Positions 28,264-37,902 are shown, counted from the stretch's first letter. The stretch: 64,000 nucleotides of DNA from Bacteroidales bacterium (GCA_017545365.1 JAFWOP010000014.1:19589-83588); one strand, 5' to 3'. The notes: a model not told the origin generated them from the letters alone. Made by a program: numbers and translations.

Positions 28264-28779
28264 ATGATAAAGTTAATTTCAACCAAGATTCCTGCCATCG
28301 TACTGGTGGTACTGCTCTGTGCAGCCGGGAACCTGCGGGCACAACAGGCCATCACCTGCTTTGGTGGCGACGTGTCCAGCATCACCGGCTCGCTGAGCAA
28401 CAGTGGCGGCGAAGTGGCAGTACTCACTGCCTATGCCCCAGCCATCACGGTGGTCAACGTCACAGAGTCCTTCTCTGAAGGCGTTCAGCAGCCCTACACT
28501 GCGCGCGACGCAGAGAGCGAGGGCATCGAAGCGCTCTCGGTCAGTGTGGCGATTTATCCCAACCCCACTGCCGAAAACATCACTCTCGAGTGTGACCAAC
28601 CCGCCCAGCTGACATACACCATCTACAATGCCAATGGGCAGGTGCTGTCGCACGGCACCTACACCGGTGGCCAGCAGACCATCAACCTGAAAAAATACGC
28701 TGCGGGCAGCTACATGCTCCACGTTGCATCTGCCGACAATTCAAAAAAGAACATTTACAAAATTATCAAAGCTAAATAG
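28264..28779 (+). CDS. Small secreted protein with T9SS type A sorting domain
   Basis: 171 residues from ATG 28264 (MIKLISTKIPAIVLVVLLCA, signal peptide); an in-frame ATG exists at 28255. Almost half is a type A C-terminal sorting domain: VAIYPNPTAENITLECD, TYTIYNANGQVLSHGTYTGG, INLKKYAAGSYMLHV. This tail leads to export through the type IX system and usually to surface anchoring. The remaining ~85 residues are small and show no catalytic motif. It is third gene of the operon and overlaps neither neighbour. Confidence 0.88.
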   Translation: MIKLISTKIPAIVLVVLLCAAGNLRAQQAITCFGGDVSSITGSLSNSGGEVAVLTAYAPAITVVNVTESFSEGVQQPYTARDAESEGIEALSVSVAIYPNPTAENITLECDQPAQLTYTIYNANGQVLSHGTYTGGQQTINLKKYAAGSYMLHVASADNSKKNIYKIIKAK

Positions 28780-28781
28780 CC

Positions 28782-30908
28782 ATGAAGAAAATAGTCATCC
28801 TTTTATTCGCAATAGCCACCTTTGCCACCCTTTACGCACAGGTCCCCAAAGGCTTCAATTATCAAGCCGTCGTACGCAATTCCGCCGGACATCTTATGAG
28901 TAACCGCAACATAAGCGTAAACATCAGCATCCTGCAAGGTACCGACATGGGCACCGTCGTCTACAATCAGGAGTCCGCCGTCACCACCAATCAAAACGGT
29001 CTCTTCACCCTCATCGTGGGCGATAATTCCAATGACTTTGCCAACATCAACTGGGCCAATGGTCCCTACTTCATCAAGAGCGAAATCGACCTGAACGGTG
29101 GCAGAAACTACACCCTCTCCACCACCCAGAAGATTCTTGCCGTACCCTACGCACATTATGCCAATACAGCCCGCACGGCCGACGGCCTCACCGGTGGCAT
29201 CTTCCTCACCCTCAATGGCGACACCCTCTCCATCAGCGGTGGCAACTATGTCGTCCTGCCGCCCAGCCGTCGTGGAACCGTCGAGTGGGACAGCGTGCTC
29301 CATCACCCCACCCGCCTCAGCGAGTTCATCAACGACCTCAATTTCCATGTCAGCGGCGACACCCTCTTCATCAATGGCGACACATATATCATCCTTCCCA
29401 GCGGTAGCGCCACTTCTGTCGAATGGGACAGCGTCCGTAACCACCCCATCTACCTCAGCCAGTTCATCAACGACCTGAACTTCCATGTCAGCGGCGACAC
29501 CCTCTATATGGGCGATACCTACGTCCTCCTCTCCGACCTCATCACCAGCATCGAGTGGGACAGCGTCCGCAATCACCCCATCTACCTCAGCCAGTTCATC
29601 AACGACCTGAACTTCCATGTCAGCGGCGACACCCTCTATATGGGTGACACCTACGTCCTCCTCGCCGATCTCATCACCAGCATCGAGTGGGACAGCGTCC
29701 GCAACCACCCCACCCACCTCAGCCAGTTTATCAACGACCTGAACTTCCATGTCAGCGGCGACACCCTCTATATGGGTGACACCTACGTCCTCCTCGCCGA
29801 CCTCATCACCACCATCGAATGGGACAGCGTGCTGAACCGTCCCACACACCTCAGCCAGTTCACCAACGACCTCGGTCTCGATGATGTGATTGCCGTTAAC
29901 AACAATGCTTACAACCAAATCAAGAATGTCTACAACCCCACCGACCCGCTTGATGCAGCCAACAAGGCCTATGTAGACTCCTCTCTCGCTGCTGAGGTGG
30001 CTGCTCTGAATGCCCGCATCGACAGCCTCAACAACCGTCTGGACAGCCTCAACAACACTTACATCAACTACTTCGACAGCGTCAACAACCGCATCTACCA
30101 GTTGGAGCACCCCACCGTTCCCGGTGCTCTGCCCGGCATCTTCAGCGTCAGTGCCACCACCCGCATCAACTTCTCTCAGGGCAACCTCCAGTATCGCCCG
30201 TTCAACAACACTTGGCGTTTCGCCACCACCCAGTATTCCGTTGCAGGTGCTAACAACAACAATATTATCTTGAGAAATGCCTGCAAGTTCTGGATTGACC
30301 TCTTCGGCTATGGCACCAGCGGCTGGAATAGCGGCGCCCCCGGCTACATGCCCTACGAAAGCACCTCCAGCAACACCGACTACACCAACTACACCGAGGA
30401 TCCTAACGGCAACGACCTCACCGACCTCTATGCCAACGCCGACTGGGGCTTCTTCAACCCCATCATGAACGGCGGCAACCAAAGCGGTATGTGGCGCACC
30501 CTCACTTCCACTGAATGGAACTACCTCCTGACCCTGCGTCCCAACGCCTCTCTCCTCAGAGGTATGGCCACCGTGGAGAACACCCCCGGCTACGTCATTC
30601 TCCCCGACGACTGGACCTGCCCCACCGGCATGACCTTCGTCAACACCGACACCAGCTACACCACCAACGTGTACAATGCCGCCAACTGGTCCACCATGGA
30701 ATCCGCCGGTGCGGTCTTCCTACCCGCTGCCGGACAACGCACCAGCAGTACTACCACCAATGTCGGCACCGTGGGTAACTACTGGTCCACCAGCCACGTC
30801 AACGGCACCACCGGCTACGCTTTCCACATCGCCCCCAGTGCCAACGCCGTGCGTAACGACATCAGCTACTCTACTGGTTGCTCTGTGCGTCTCGTGAGGA
30901 TATATTAA
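28782..30908 (+). CDS. Secreted repeat protein with FISUMP/lectin-like C-terminal domain
   Basis: 708 residues. Signal peptide MKKIVILLFAIATFATLYAQ; an N-terminal domain (VPKGFNYQAVVRNSAGHLM, GLFTLIVGD) common to Bacteroidota tail-fibre-like surface proteins; four tandem ~44-residue repeats at about 168-345 (core EWDSVRNHP, LSQFINDLNFHVSGDTLYMG) plus a partial fifth; and a short coiled-coil-like part (AALNARIDSLNNRLDSLNN). The ~250-residue C-terminal domain (ARINFSQGNLQYR-type opening, FWIDLFGYGTSGW, YWSTSHVNGTTGYAFHI, SVRLVRIY) is typical of FISUMP-like surface proteins. There is no T9SS tail, so the secretion route is unclear. A strong terminator follows. Confidence 0.85.
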   Translation: MKKIVILLFAIATFATLYAQVPKGFNYQAVVRNSAGHLMSNRNISVNISILQGTDMGTVVYNQESAVTTNQNGLFTLIVGDNSNDFANINWANGPYFIKSEIDLNGGRNYTLSTTQKILAVPYAHYANTARTADGLTGGIFLTLNGDTLSISGGNYVVLPPSRRGTVEWDSVLHHPTRLSEFINDLNFHVSGDTLFINGDTYIILPSGSATSVEWDSVRNHPIYLSQFINDLNFHVSGDTLYMGDTYVLLSDLITSIEWDSVRNHPIYLSQFINDLNFHVSGDTLYMGDTYVLLADLITSIEWDSVRNHPTHLSQFINDLNFHVSGDTLYMGDTYVLLADLITTIEWDSVLNRPTHLSQFTNDLGLDDVIAVNNNAYNQIKNVYNPTDPLDAANKAYVDSSLAAEVAALNARIDSLNNRLDSLNNTYINYFDSVNNRIYQLEHPTVPGALPGIFSVSATTRINFSQGNLQYRPFNNTWRFATTQYSVAGANNNNIILRNACKFWIDLFGYGTSGWNSGAPGYMPYESTSSNTDYTNYTEDPNGNDLTDLYANADWGFFNPIMNGGNQSGMWRTLTSTEWNYLLTLRPNASLLRGMATVENTPGYVILPDDWTCPTGMTFVNTDTSYTTNVYNAANWSTMESAGAVFLPAAGQRTSSTTTNVGTVGNYWSTSHVNGTTGYAFHIAPSANAVRNDISYSTGCSVRLVRIY
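29283..29880 (+). repeat. Tandem 132-bp coding repeat (one 138, three 132, one partial)
   Basis: Units begin at 29283, 29421, 29553, 29685 and 29817, each opening with the codons for EWDSV. The three 132-base units differ at only a few positions, so copy number can change by recombination or slippage without breaking the frame (132 = 44 codons). Confidence 0.93.
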
Positions 30909-30925
30909 AACATCCATATTCCTTT

Positions 30926-30970
30926 AGAGAAGGGGTGTCCTCCAAACAGGACACCCCTTCTCTTTTGTGT
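30926..30970 (+). terminator. Strong Rho-independent terminator
   Basis: AGAGAAGGGGTGTCCT (30926-30941) pairs perfectly over 16 bases with 30948-30963 around a CCAAAC loop, followed by TTTGTGTT. It ends the envelope operon. Confidence 0.95.
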
Positions 30971-31021
30971 TAATTTACCTTCTGCGGTGTTCGGAGATGA
31001 CGCTATGTCAAGAATTATTCT

Positions 31022-31029
31022 TATCTTTG
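31022..31029 (+). promoter_or_regulatory. -7 box of the kamC promoter
   Basis: TATCTTTG followed by CA, 23 bases before ATG 31053. The -33 region is weak (no TTTG at the right distance). The box lies within the longer open frame that starts at 30987, which is why I place the gene start at 31053. Confidence 0.6.
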
Positions 31030-31052
31030 CAATCTCAAAAAAAGAACACGTT

Positions 31053-32441
31053 ATGGCCAAACTGATACAAGATAAGATAAAGGAAGTGCCCGGACTATTG
31101 TTCGTCGTGGACAGCATGGAGCTGATGTCCGCAGCCGGAAGACGCCGCATGCTCGAACAGCCTCTTCTTATCAACCCACAGGAGCTAGAGCATGAGCAGC
31201 AAGCTGTAGCTACCCTTCGCCAATTGCTCGACCAGCCTTCCTACAGCCAACCCCTTGTCGTCCTGAGGCACCAGCTGATGCAACTGCACGACCTCCACAC
31301 CACCCTCAAGAGCCTCCAATCTCACATCATCCTGAACGAGGTGGAGCTCTTCGAAATCAAGAATCTTGCTTTCCTCTGCGCCCACAGCCGCAAAGCCCTT
31401 GCCGACATGCAGGTGGACGGATCCTTCCAGCTGCCCGACCTGTCAGAGGTGTTCAACCTCCTCGACCCCGACCAAACGGGCATCCCCACGTTCTACATCT
31501 ACGACAGCTACGACCTCCGCCTCTCCCCACTCCGCAAAAAGATGAAGGTGGCGGATGACAAAGAGATGACGGAACTGATGGCCGAGCAGAACGAAATCCA
31601 GCAGCAAGTGATAGCACACCTTTGCGACCTCCTGCACCCTTTTTCACAAATCCTCACCGATGCCCTTGACCAGCTGGCCTATATCGACTTCACCCTGGCA
31701 CGTGCCACCCTCGCACAGGCATGGTCCCTCACCCGCCCCGAACCGGCTGCCCCAGGCTCACCACTATCCATCGAAAGCCTCTTCAACCCACGACTGAAAC
31801 TCCACAACGAGGCGGTGGGGCTCCGTTACCAGAATGTAGACCTCGGGCTCACCCCTGGGGTCACGCTAGTGACCGGTGCCAACATGGCAGGGAAGACCGT
31901 CCTGCTCAAAAGCATCGGGGTGGCGCAGCTCATGTACCAGTTTGGTTTCCCCGTACCTGCTTCCTATGCCCGGATGGAGGCCGTCGACGATGTGGTATTC
32001 TGCATCGGCGACGAACAAAACGAGATGAACGGCCTCAGCAGCTATGCCTCCGAAATCACCCGCATCAGCGAGGTGCTGCACCGCAGCGAAAAAGAGCGTC
32101 TCTTGGTGCTGATTGACGAACCCGCCCGCACCACCAACCCCATTGAAGGCAAAGCCTTGGTGCAGGCCATCGCCTCCATCATGGGCCAGCGGGGTTCCAT
32201 CACCATGATAACCACCCACTACAGCCAGCTGGGCATCGCCTGCCGTAGGCTGAGGGTAAGAGGCTTCGTCGAGTCCTTGTCCGACATACCGCTGACACCT
32301 GAGTCCATCAACCGCTTCATCGACTACTCCCTCGTCGCCGACACCAGCGACGAAGTGCCGCAGGAAGCCCTGCGCATAGCTGAGCTGCTGGAGTGCTACC
32401 CCGGCCTTATCCAACAGGCACGACAGTTCCTCCTTTCATAA
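31053..32441 (+). CDS. kamC: Probable lysine 5,6-aminomutase reactivase ATPase KamC (MutS-like)
   Basis: 462 residues. The C-terminal half is a MutS-type ABC ATPase: Walker A TGANMAGKTVLLKSI near 275, the motif EMNGLSSYASEITRISEVL, Walker B LLVLIDEPARTTNPIEGKAL, and the H-loop TTHYSQLG. The N-terminal mismatch-binding and connector domains of true MutS are absent. KamC, a MutS relative in lysine-fermentation clusters, has this build and acts with KamB to replace damaged cobalamin on lysine 5,6-aminomutase. Its association here with kamB (6 kb upstream) supports the call. sbcD follows after 12 bases, so it may share a transcript with the SbcCD nuclease. Confidence 0.68.
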   Translation: MAKLIQDKIKEVPGLLFVVDSMELMSAAGRRRMLEQPLLINPQELEHEQQAVATLRQLLDQPSYSQPLVVLRHQLMQLHDLHTTLKSLQSHIILNEVELFEIKNLAFLCAHSRKALADMQVDGSFQLPDLSEVFNLLDPDQTGIPTFYIYDSYDLRLSPLRKKMKVADDKEMTELMAEQNEIQQQVIAHLCDLLHPFSQILTDALDQLAYIDFTLARATLAQAWSLTRPEPAAPGSPLSIESLFNPRLKLHNEAVGLRYQNVDLGLTPGVTLVTGANMAGKTVLLKSIGVAQLMYQFGFPVPASYARMEAVDDVVFCIGDEQNEMNGLSSYASEITRISEVLHRSEKERLLVLIDEPARTTNPIEGKALVQAIASIMGQRGSITMITTHYSQLGIACRRLRVRGFVESLSDIPLTPESINRFIDYSLVADTSDEVPQEALRIAELLECYPGLIQQARQFLLS

Positions 32442-32453
32442 AAGCACACCACC

Positions 32454-33698
32454 ATGAAATTCCTGCACACTGCCGACCTGCACCTAGGGCAGGTGATGTA
32501 CCAAAACTACGACCGCGACGACGAGCACCGGCATTTTTTCCAACAGCTGGACCAATGGTGTGGCCAGCACAAACCTGATGCCCTGCTGGTGAGTGGCGAC
32601 ATCTTCGACATTCCCCAACCTAGTGCCACCACCAGGCACACCTTCAACGACTACTTTGTCCGCCTCCACAACCGCTACCCCGCGATGCGAATCGTCATCA
32701 CCGCGGGCAACCACGACTCCGCTTCACGCATACAGGCAGACAACGTGGTGTGGAAACTGGGCAACGTAACCCTCGTCGGACGGCCACCCTCCCACGACTG
32801 CACCGCGGCCCCCGACGGCTGGCAGGATGACTACATCGTCCGTTTGGATGGCAAAGGTTATATCATTGCCCTCCCCTACATGATAGGTTCGAAACAGGCC
32901 ACCATCCAGGCCCTGCTTGACTATGTGGCAAAGGAGAACCAAGGTGGGCTTCCCGTAGTGATTATGGGGCACATGGCCGTTGCCGGTATGGACTTCATGG
33001 GACATGATTTCGACATCGGGCACCTGCAGACCCTCGACCCCTCGGAACTCGGAACCGGCTACGACTATTACGCCTTAGGCCATATCCACCGTCCTCAAAC
33101 CATCGGGTACCTTGGCGACGAAAAGGAGGAGGTGAGCCACTACCCTGCCGGGGTGATACGCTACTCAGGCAGCGCGTTGCATGTGAGCTGCGACGAGAAG
33201 TACCCTCACTCCGTGAGCCTTGTGAATATAGACCGTCATGGGGGCGACGTACAGCTCACCCGCCTCCGCATCAACGAGCTGCGCCATTTCTACGAACTGC
33301 CCGCCAGCCACCCGGCTCAGAGTTATGATGAGGCACTAGCGGTGGTGCAGACCTTTGCACAAAAGGGCGGCCGCGGCTACATTCGCCTGAGGATGGACTA
33401 CAATGCCGAACTGCCGTCCGACTTCAACCAGCAAATATACGACACCCTGGAGCCCTTCGACAACGAGATACGCTACAACCCCAAAATCATCTGGGAGAAC
33501 ATGCCCCTGCAAAAACAGCCCACCGAACGACTTGTCTTCGAGGTGGCCGACCTACAGCAGATGACCAACCCCATGCGGTTCATCGAGCAGACCATCGACC
33601 ATTACAACGGGCTGACTCTCGACGAGATAAGAGAAGCTTTTGAAGAGATAGAAACCGAATGCCGCCGTATGCAAGAAGAAGGGAGGGCTAAGAAATGA
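32454..33698 (+). CDS. sbcD: Exonuclease SbcCD, nuclease subunit
   Basis: Mre11-family phosphoesterase that cuts DNA hairpins and protein-blocked ends with SbcC. The two-metal motifs are in order: LHTADLHLGQ (Asp8, His10), VSGDIFD, TAGNHDSASR, VIMGHMAVAG and ALGHIHRPQ. The 414 residues include the C-terminal capping region. Its end overlaps the sbcC start by four bases (ATGA), a common arrangement. It starts 12 bases after kamC. Confidence 0.96.
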   Translation: MKFLHTADLHLGQVMYQNYDRDDEHRHFFQQLDQWCGQHKPDALLVSGDIFDIPQPSATTRHTFNDYFVRLHNRYPAMRIVITAGNHDSASRIQADNVVWKLGNVTLVGRPPSHDCTAAPDGWQDDYIVRLDGKGYIIALPYMIGSKQATIQALLDYVAKENQGGLPVVIMGHMAVAGMDFMGHDFDIGHLQTLDPSELGTGYDYYALGHIHRPQTIGYLGDEKEEVSHYPAGVIRYSGSALHVSCDEKYPHSVSLVNIDRHGGDVQLTRLRINELRHFYELPASHPAQSYDEALAVVQTFAQKGGRGYIRLRMDYNAELPSDFNQQIYDTLEPFDNEIRYNPKIIWENMPLQKQPTERLVFEVADLQQMTNPMRFIEQTIDHYNGLTLDEIREAFEEIETECRRMQEEGRAKK

Positions 33699-36600
33699 AA
33701 CTGAAAGAACTGCACATCAGGAATATCGCCTCCATCGAGCGGGCCGACATCGACTTCGAACACGACCTTTTCGACCCCGACAGCGGCGCACCTGCAACCA
33801 TCTTCCTCATCTCCGGCGACACCGGCGTGGGCAAATCGGTCCTCTTGGACGGCATCGCCTTGGCACTCTACAAAACCACCCCACGCATAGCCGGAACCGT
33901 GGACACCAAAGAGAACACCTTCGAAAACAGCCGCGGCGAAACTGTCAGCATCAACAGCATCTACCAATACACACGGCTGGGCATCTCGCCAAAGGACGAC
34001 TGCTACAGCGAGGTTCTCTTCGAAGGCAACGACGGCATCAACTACACCGCACGTCTGGAACTGGGCATCACCCGCAACGGCACCTACCGCGAGACCCGCT
34101 GGCGGGTGAAGCGTGGCAATGCCGACTGGGAACGCGTGGATAACCGCGACAGCCAGATTCAGCAGGCTGTCGGCCTTTCGTTCAAGCAGTTTAACCGCAT
34201 GGCCATGCTGGCCCAAGGACAGTTTGCCGCCTTCCTCTGTGGCGACAAAAAAGAACGCGAAGAAATACTGGAGCAACTCACCAACACAGAGATATTCTCC
34301 ACCTACGGCATGGCAATCAAGAACCTTTTCGACCGTGCCAACGAGAACAAGAAGATGGCGGAAAACACCTTCAAGACCGAGGAATCGCACCTTCTGCCCC
34401 CTGAGGCCATCAGCGAACTCACCCTGCAAGTTGAAAACCACACCCGCTCCGTTGTAGCACTACAACAGCAAATCACCAATTCTGAAAGCGTCATTGAGCA
34501 GGTATCGCTCATTCTGGAGAATGAGAAGAAAGTCGCACTAGCCCGCCAGCGAATAGCCGAAACCACGGCCATCAAAGAGGGGGAGGAATACCAATCCTAC
34601 AGGCAATTCTCCTCCGACTGGCTTGCCACCGAGCAGGAGCGGCTGCACCTCCTTCAGCAGCGGAAAGCCCTGCAGGAGAAAGCCGCTGTCCAAAGGCAGC
34701 TCCAATCCTGCCAGGAACAATTCGGCATACTCACCTCCGACCTCAACTGGCGCAAAGGACAGCTCGATATCGGCAACGACCGCCTCGCCCAGCAGACCCG
34801 ATGGCTACAAGAACGCGCCGACCGCGAAAGCCTTTACCTCCAAGCCGACGAAACACTCGCCCACATCTCCAACTATGCCTCACGCAAAAAGAAAATCCAG
34901 CAGCTGACAGCCGAGCGGGAGAAAGTGCTGAGCGCTACCGACACGCTGAAAAACCGCCTAACACAAGCCGCAACAGCCCACCAGCTGGCCCAAGAGGCCG
35001 TCACCTCCAAAGAGCACGCCATATCCCAAATACAGCAGCAGCGCGACGCTCTCCACCCCGACACCATCAACCAGCAGCTCTCACTCCTCGCCGAGCGCAA
35101 AAGAGCCGTCGACCATTGCCTCGAGCAGCACCAGCGAGTCTCCGAGCAACGCCAATCCTTAGAGACCACGACCAAGGAGATTGCCGACGCCCGTCTGCGA
35201 CTCAAAGCCTTAGACGATGCCCTCATGTCGGCAAAAGCAGTAACCGACCGTGCCAAGCAGCGTTTCGAAGAAGCCCTCCAACGCTACACCACCATGAGCA
35301 GCAGCGTCGACGACACCTTGCGCAGCCTCCGCGCACAGCTGGCTGAAATACATGCCGACACCTGCCCGCTCTGCGGCCAACCCATCACACACCTGCCGCT
35401 CGAAGAGGAACTTTCGCAAGTCCTTTCACCCCTAAGGGAAGAACAGCAGCAACGCTCACAAGAATACAGTCGGGCAACAGCACAGCAGAACAAGATACAA
35501 CAGGAACACGACACCCTTGCCGGGCAGATAAAGGCGCGTGAGAAAACCCTCGACAGCCAACAGCGCACCCTCCAGGAGGATGAGCAATCGCTACGCCTCG
35601 CCGTTGAGAAAATAGGCCTCACCTTCAATGCCGCACTCGTCGAACAGCTTCAAAACGCCTCACAAGAGACCCTGAGCCTCACCGCCTCATACGAACAACA
35701 GCGCAAAGCCGTCGAGGCCCTGCAACTGCAGTGGCAACAACTGCTGGAAGAGAAAAAGCCCTTGGACTCGGCCCTCCAAACCGCCCAAAAAGCACTCTCC
35801 GATGCCACCCACGTCCTCGACTCCAACACCGAGACCACCAACGCTATCAACCGGCAAATCTCCAACGAAGACGAAGAGCTGCAACATCTAGCCACCATCT
35901 TGCAAGCACGCCTCACTCCCTTCTTCCCCGACTGGCAGCAACAGGCCGACGCCCTACTGCCTTCCCTCAAGGCTGCCGCCGACGAGTACCGCCAGCGCAA
36001 AACCGCAGCCGACACCTTCGCACAACAGCTGGAAAACGGCCGCGCCCTCCTCGGCCAACTGGCCAACATACAGCAGTCCCTCCTCGCCGACCACCCGCAA
36101 TGGGCCCTTTCCTACCTGCCCAAGCAGTACCTTACCTCCGACATCCTGTCCGAATGGAACAAACTCCTCTCTACGGCCAACACCCTTCAAGGGCAACTCA
36201 ACACCCTGGAAGACACCATTGCCCAGTGCCATGCAATACTCGAGCGATGGTATCAGTCCACCCAACGCACCGAGCAAGACCTCGACAACCTTATCCGGCA
36301 AGCCTCGTTGCTACCAGCAGCCCAGCAGTTTGTCAAACAGACCGACGAAGCATTGCGCTCCGCCAACGATGCCTTGACCGAAGCCACACAGAGCATCCAT
36401 GCCACACGTGTGCAGATGAGCCTGAATGCCGATGCACCCATCCCCGACATCGAACAGCTCAAAGAAGAGCGTGCCCAACTCATCGCGCAGAAAGAGCAAG
36501 AAAACGCCCTCATCGTCTCCGCCAAGAAACAACTGGAGACCGACGCCGACAACCAACTGCGACTGACCGCCGCCAAAGCGAAGCTGGAAACCTGTCGGTT

Positions 36601-37120
36601 GGCTTTTGCAAAATGGGACAAGCTCAACCGCTACTTTGGCGGTACCCGTTTTCGCACCCTGGTACAGACCTACGTCCTTCGCCCCCTCCTCAAAAATGCC
36701 AACGTCTACCTCCGCTCCATCACCGACCGCTACACCCTCACCTGCGACGAAGAAAACGAGAAGCTCTCCATCCTGGTTCGCGACCGCTACAACAAAGACG
36801 AAGTGCGCAGTGTCACCGTCCTCTCCGGCGGCGAACGTTTCATGGTCTCCCTGGCCCTCTCGCTGGCCCTCTCCTCCCTCAACCGGCCCGACCTCAATGT
36901 CAACATCCTCTTCATCGACGAAGGCTTCGGCACCCTCGACCAAAAGAGCCTCGACAGCGTCATGTCTACCCTCAACAAGCTTCAGCTCATCGCAGGCCAA
37001 AGCAACCGCCGTGTTGGCATCATCTCCCACCGCGAAGAACTGCTGGAACGCATCCACACCCAAATCCGTGTCAGTCCCCACGGCGAAGGTCGCAGTCGCG
37101 TGGAGATAGTCAGCGAATAG
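33695..37120 (+). CDS. sbcC: Exonuclease SbcCD, ATPase subunit
   Basis: Rad50-like SMC-family ATPase of 1141 residues. Walker A SGDTGVGKSVLLDGIALAL lies near residue 45. Long coiled-coil arms (Gln/Glu/Ala-rich) flank a zinc hook CPLC at residues 557-560. The ABC signature VLSGGERFMVSLALSLALS and Walker B ILFIDEGFGTLD lie at the C-terminus. With SbcD it processes palindromes and double-strand ends. The coding strand here has very strong C-ending codon bias, which opens long false frames on both strands. Confidence 0.96.
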   Translation: MKLKELHIRNIASIERADIDFEHDLFDPDSGAPATIFLISGDTGVGKSVLLDGIALALYKTTPRIAGTVDTKENTFENSRGETVSINSIYQYTRLGISPKDDCYSEVLFEGNDGINYTARLELGITRNGTYRETRWRVKRGNADWERVDNRDSQIQQAVGLSFKQFNRMAMLAQGQFAAFLCGDKKEREEILEQLTNTEIFSTYGMAIKNLFDRANENKKMAENTFKTEESHLLPPEAISELTLQVENHTRSVVALQQQITNSESVIEQVSLILENEKKVALARQRIAETTAIKEGEEYQSYRQFSSDWLATEQERLHLLQQRKALQEKAAVQRQLQSCQEQFGILTSDLNWRKGQLDIGNDRLAQQTRWLQERADRESLYLQADETLAHISNYASRKKKIQQLTAEREKVLSATDTLKNRLTQAATAHQLAQEAVTSKEHAISQIQQQRDALHPDTINQQLSLLAERKRAVDHCLEQHQRVSEQRQSLETTTKEIADARLRLKALDDALMSAKAVTDRAKQRFEEALQRYTTMSSSVDDTLRSLRAQLAEIHADTCPLCGQPITHLPLEEELSQVLSPLREEQQQRSQEYSRATAQQNKIQQEHDTLAGQIKAREKTLDSQQRTLQEDEQSLRLAVEKIGLTFNAALVEQLQNASQETLSLTASYEQQRKAVEALQLQWQQLLEEKKPLDSALQTAQKALSDATHVLDSNTETTNAINRQISNEDEELQHLATILQARLTPFFPDWQQQADALLPSLKAAADEYRQRKTAADTFAQQLENGRALLGQLANIQQSLLADHPQWALSYLPKQYLTSDILSEWNKLLSTANTLQGQLNTLEDTIAQCHAILERWYQSTQRTEQDLDNLIRQASLLPAAQQFVKQTDEALRSANDALTEATQSIHATRVQMSLNADAPIPDIEQLKEERAQLIAQKEQENALIVSAKKQLETDADNQLRLTAAKAKLETCRLAFAKWDKLNRYFGGTRFRTLVQTYVLRPLLKNANVYLRSITDRYTLTCDEENEKLSILVRDRYNKDEVRSVTVLSGGERFMVSLALSLALSSLNRPDLNVNILFIDEGFGTLDQKSLDSVMSTLNKLQLIAGQSNRRVGIISHREELLERIHTQIRVSPHGEGRSRVEIVSE

Positions 37121-37416
37121 AACAAGCCTATACGCCACCCCTATGAGTAAAACCTGATTATTCTTGGAGTATGGTAGATGCCATTGTTAATTATTGGTGT
37201 CCCCAAAAAACGAATATAAAGATAATTCTAGACCTCCGCAAGCTATGCATCGTTCCTTCGACGTCCCCAGAAGGATTCTTCTTTGGTCTTTTTAGGATGT
37301 CAATTCTAGAATTTACCCTAGTAATGTCCTAGAAATGTAGTAATAGAAGCGTTGGCAGGGCGCAGAAACCCATCAGGCTCCCATAAGCCAGAAACAAGTG
37401 CGTTGTCTTGGTCTGG
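37121..37416. other. Non-coding gap after sbcC
   Basis: About 300 bases with no believable gene. It lies between converging genes, but I see no strong terminator hairpin. Confidence 0.5.
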
Positions 37417-37902
37417 CTACCACTTATGACTCGCACCTTTCCTTTTCTTTACAAAGCCTTTGATAAAGAGAATGGCTGTACTTTGATTGGCCGCATTGGA
37501 CTTTACAACTATTGTTTTGCGGAAACTACCCACCAGAGAGGTGTTGTAGCGGACAGTTATGCGGCCTGTCCTGCCTGGCAAGACGGGTTTGGTGCTGAAC
37601 TGGGGCTTTGTGCAGCCGCATGATGTGGAAGCATTTGAGATGAGCAAAGGGGCATTGCCGGTGTTCTTAAATGTGAATGTGCAACGGCCGTCGCTGTTCT
37701 GCTCTATCGTGTCGTAATCGTACACCGTCTGAACGAACTCAATACACGGGGAGGATGTTTGCCCCAGAACCTCCCCGGCCAAAAGCATCATATTCGCGAG
37801 GAGGAATAGGCCTATTAATCTGGAAACACCAGTGTAGGGGACATTCTCTGAGATGTGCTTTTTTTCAATGCTCGGTATGAGCGGCTGTATGTTTTGCCTC
37901 AT
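37417..37902 (-). CDS. DUF1573-family secreted protein
   Basis: 161 residues. An N-terminal extension is followed by a hydrophobic segment at about 28-47 (LIGLFLLANMMLLAGEVLG). The DUF1573 Ig-like domain follows: VYDYDTIEQNSDGRCTFTFK, FKNTGNAPLLISNASTSCGC, TKPVLPGRTGRITVRYNTS. The SCGC motif is typical, and the family is periplasmic or extracellular in Bacteroidota with unknown function. It overlaps the end of the thioredoxin-like gene by 38 bases, and no later start is available before the membrane segment, so the pair is co-translated. Confidence 0.88.
   Translation of the reverse strand: MRQNIQPLIPSIEKKHISENVPYTGVSRLIGLFLLANMMLLAGEVLGQTSSPCIEFVQTVYDYDTIEQNSDGRCTFTFKNTGNAPLLISNASTSCGCTKPQFSTKPVLPGRTGRITVRYNTSLVGSFRKTIVVKSNAANQSTAILFIKGFVKKRKGASHKW

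Noticed and set aside
29283..29880. CRISPR-like array
   Set aside because: Repeats are 132 bases, without unique spacers, and in frame within a secreted protein gene; no cas genes in the window.
28803..30482. 559-codon open frame antisense to the repeat protein gene
   Set aside because: Val/Asp/Glu/Gly-rich shadow caused by C-ending codons on the true strand; it follows the repeat units in mirror image and has no start signal.
31053..32441. DNA mismatch repair protein MutS
   Set aside because: Only the ATPase half is MutS-like; mismatch-recognition and connector domains are absent and the context fits KamC better.
35731..37146. 471-codon Arg/Pro/His-rich frame inside sbcC
   Set aside because: Out-of-frame product of codon bias; sbcC motifs on the other frame are complete.
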